Below are positions 10,101 through 10,624 of a stretch of DNA of 10,624 nucleotides, piece after piece. The notes beneath the pieces were generated by a model. It was not told where the DNA came from and made no database searches. It saw only the letters and a program-made list of their open reading frames with translations. Every line of letters begins with the position of its first letter. The stretch's first letter is position 1. Position numbers and translations under genes: made by a program. Origin of the DNA: an uncultured Spirochaetaceae bacterium (lineage in GTDB: Bacteria > Spirochaetota > Spirochaetia > Treponematales > Treponemataceae); assembly GCA_902796985.1 (NCBI GenBank), contig CADBRC010000093.1:1-10624 (forward strand). Reading direction: 5' to 3'.

Positions 10101-10357
10101 CCCTGAGCGGCAGGCCCCTGACCCAGGCGGTAGACGCGCTCAAGCAGCTGCAGCGGTCCGGCAAGATGCTCGGCATAATCACCCACGTCGATGCCGTCAT
10201 AAAGGAGTTCGACCAGAAGATTGAGGTGCTGCCCGTCTCGGGCGGCTTCAGCAGTCTCCGCGGTTCGGGGATAAGCCGCGGGAAAGGTGATGTCAGTTCG
10301 GCAGTTAGCAATGGCCCGGCAGCCAGAAATGGCCCGGTTCAGGGCGAGCTTTTTTAA
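7151..10357 (+). CDS. sbcC: SbcC, Rad50-type SMC ATPase subunit
   Basis: This 1068-residue partner of SbcD uses ATP to open and close the nuclease on DNA ends. Walker A GPTGAGKT is at residues 38-45, with a Q-loop segment AQGEFDKFL near 157-165. Long Glu/Lys/Ala-rich coiled coils flank the zinc hook CPVC at 508-511. The ABC signature SGGEK is at 948-952 and Walker B with catalytic Glu, LFLDEGFG, has D979 and E980. Length is normal. The ATG at 7151 follows GGGAGG (7141-7146) and overlaps the sbcD stop. After the ATPase head, a flexible Gly/Ser/Asn tail of about 30 residues holds two imperfect copies of AxxNGP and ends QGELF. That tail is unusual and resembles a sliding-clamp-binding peptide. 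recF starts 12 bases after the stop. Confidence 0.97.
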   Translation: MRILKIELENLNSLKGYWNIDLEHPDYKRNHDLFVISGPTGAGKTTILDAITLALYGCTPRQESLAGSNEIMTRRTASCMARVTYRCRAGTFISEFRQRRARDKADGKLQPVECQITDAASGEIICPPCRASVLAEKTERIIQLSYRQFCASIMLAQGEFDKFLLGDDRERAAILAKITGTERFKLIGARVGERASEKLKAMKLAEALYQTQARKLLDGERIEALKKEMALLEERLARNDEAMQEVSSALMWLRQRSECTAKLELAKRERLSYEADRKAFGDGEQTLGRIEKARSCKAEYQGLFQIREGRRQDTRALEQARSALGSLEQELAASVARAEEAGASCARIEAAVEDARPLWKLVREKDGLLRLAAQKEKAAQAQEEEGRKRLDTAVSGQAALQKELSDLRTQLAGADAYLAEHAADEELSSIITTLSALGDGCTGRFGKIEMQEGSLNLARAEKEKLLAKKDEDEGRLREADGQLKSLISSKYESVARILREGLQAGKPCPVCGSREHSLAADGQEAAGGGLSREEQTLGADILSLSHAVDRGREAVQEDEKGILLQDQRIGQYEKDIAGLKAEQAADFAKFLSIIQGCSVESSGLEAAKDKSAFKAAFSSVLSVLEGRKSDFDSRRLRKIQLEKDIQGRQSSLDSIDVDARKAEYEEARQAHLRVVQERAVLDGERLKLFGNKDVDEEESALVKESDRLRKEKDAADKTCSGLRQKKATFEGQAAQLDRRLAEAAGQEEQASARFREALERAGIAGEEEYLSFIQDELRYDSLRSKAEELKEQDARTAANLESAEKALKDCLAQNKTDRSLEELDERKKELEAVASTGREKIGQDKQILEDNEKNKADAEKGREAYEAARVEYENWRVMKEMVGKGDGSDLEVFVQSLAFQNLLVKANRYLFDITGRYQLVQVPGSVGFMVQDVNFTGDNDDRPVSNMSGGEKFIISLSLALGIAEMASRSVSVDSLFLDEGFGTLSGRPLTQAVDALKQLQRSGKMLGIITHVDAVIKEFDQKIEVLPVSGGFSSLRGSGISRGKGDVSSAVSNGPAARNGPVQGELF
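10301..10336 (+). repeat. Imperfect 18-base tandem duplication in sbcC tail
   Basis: GCAGTTAGCAATGGCCCG (10301-10318) is followed directly by GCAGCCAGAAATGGCCCG (10319-10336), identical at 15 of 18 bases. In frame it encodes AVSNGP then AARNGP, within the C-terminal linker of SbcC. Confidence 0.7.
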
Positions 10358-10358
10358 C

Positions 10359-10364
10359 AGGAGG
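10359..10364 (+). promoter_or_regulatory. Strong ribosome-binding site of recF
   Basis: A perfect AGGAGG lies five bases before the recF ATG at 10370 and two bases after the sbcC stop. It fixes the start and shows that recF is translated independently of sbcC while likely sharing its transcript. Confidence 0.85.
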
Positions 10365-10369
10365 AGACC

Positions 10370-10624
10370 ATGCCGTTTTGTTCGCTTTCCACCGTGAATT
10401 TCAGGAACCTGGACAACTCCACGATTGACCTGCTTGCCCGCGAGGTCTTCTTCACCGGCGAGAACGGGCAGGGCAAGAGCAACCTGCTGGAGGCCCTGTA
10501 CTTCTCCTCCTATGGTTCGTCCTTCCGTACCCATCTGGACGGGGAGATGATACGGACCGGTGAGCGGGGCATGTCCGTCCGTACCCTCTATAAAGGGGCG
10601 GACGACGAGGGACATACCTCGTTC
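10370..10624 (+). CDS. recF: RecF, N-terminal part, runs off the window
   Basis: The frame is open for 85 codons from the ATG at 10370 to the right edge. It begins with a beta strand and NFRNL (residues 10-14), then Walker A GENGQGKS at 30-37, followed by NLLEALYFSSYGSSFRT (38-54). That order and spacing is characteristic of RecF, an SMC-like ATPase that directs RecOR to load RecA at single-strand gaps near stalled forks. The usual Thr after the Walker Lys is Ser here, a conservative change. The signature and Walker B regions lie outside the window, so completeness cannot be judged. Position behind sbcC is unusual, since recF commonly follows dnaN near the origin. Confidence 0.92.
   Translation, partial: MPFCSLSTVNFRNLDNSTIDLLAREVFFTGENGQGKSNLLEALYFSSYGSSFRTHLDGEMIRTGERGMSVRTLYKGADDEGHTSF

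Noticed and set aside
8453..10615. A 720-codon open frame on the minus strand, antisense to sbcC and recF
   Set aside because: It is a shadow of GC-rich, Glu/Lys-rich coding on the other strand. It crosses two real genes, is rich in Leu, Val and Gly without recognisable motifs, and has no promoter or ribosome site evident.

Overview
The window reads as chromosomal, GC-rich bacterial DNA, most likely from a spirochaete of the Treponema type. That is an inference from gene content and protein style (a small secreted beta-barrel protein, a free-standing four-repeat S1 protein, QueH, and SbcCD next to RecF); no rRNA or other decisive marker is present. Most genes look about 60-70% GC in hand-counted stretches. 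The exception is the alkD-like gene, at about 42-50% in the lines counted. I see no tRNA, rRNA, CRISPR array, transposase or integrase.

Layout. (1) 1-324: the left edge holds two poorly supported minus-strand reading frames. One is a partial ORF running off the edge. The other is a small lipoprotein-like ORF with no convincing start. A perfect 7+3+7 dyad lies just upstream of the next gene. (2) 325-1026, plus strand: an AlkD-type DNA alkylation repair protein, whose 3' end overlaps the convergent NUDIX gene by 29 bases. (3) 998-5790, minus strand: five tightly packed genes, transcribed from right to left. They are a secreted outer-membrane-type protein, a four-repeat S1 RNA-binding protein, queH (queuosine synthesis), glpK (glycerol kinase) and a NUDIX hydrolase. 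Gaps are 45, -1, 16 and 8 bases, which suggests one transcript. (4) 5791-5858: a 68-base divergent promoter region. (5) 5859-10624, plus strand: sbcD, sbcC and the first 85 codons of recF, with a 4-base overlap and then a 12-base gap, again operon-like.

How the genes fit together. The right half is a DNA-end and gap-processing module: SbcC is the SMC-like ATPase with a zinc hook, SbcD the Mre11-type nuclease, and RecF the gap-repair loader. The left half mixes alkylation repair, probable nucleotide-pool or other NUDIX clean-up, tRNA wobble modification, RNA binding and glycerol use. No new defence system is evident.

The most interesting signals are regulatory or at protein ends. The divergent omp and sbcD genes each have a TATACT -10 box only 7-8 bases before the start codon and no Shine-Dalgarno sequence, so both mRNAs may be leaderless. 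SbcC ends in an unusual flexible tail finishing QGELF, which resembles a sliding-clamp-binding peptide. RecF sits behind sbcC rather than in the usual dnaA-dnaN-recF cluster.
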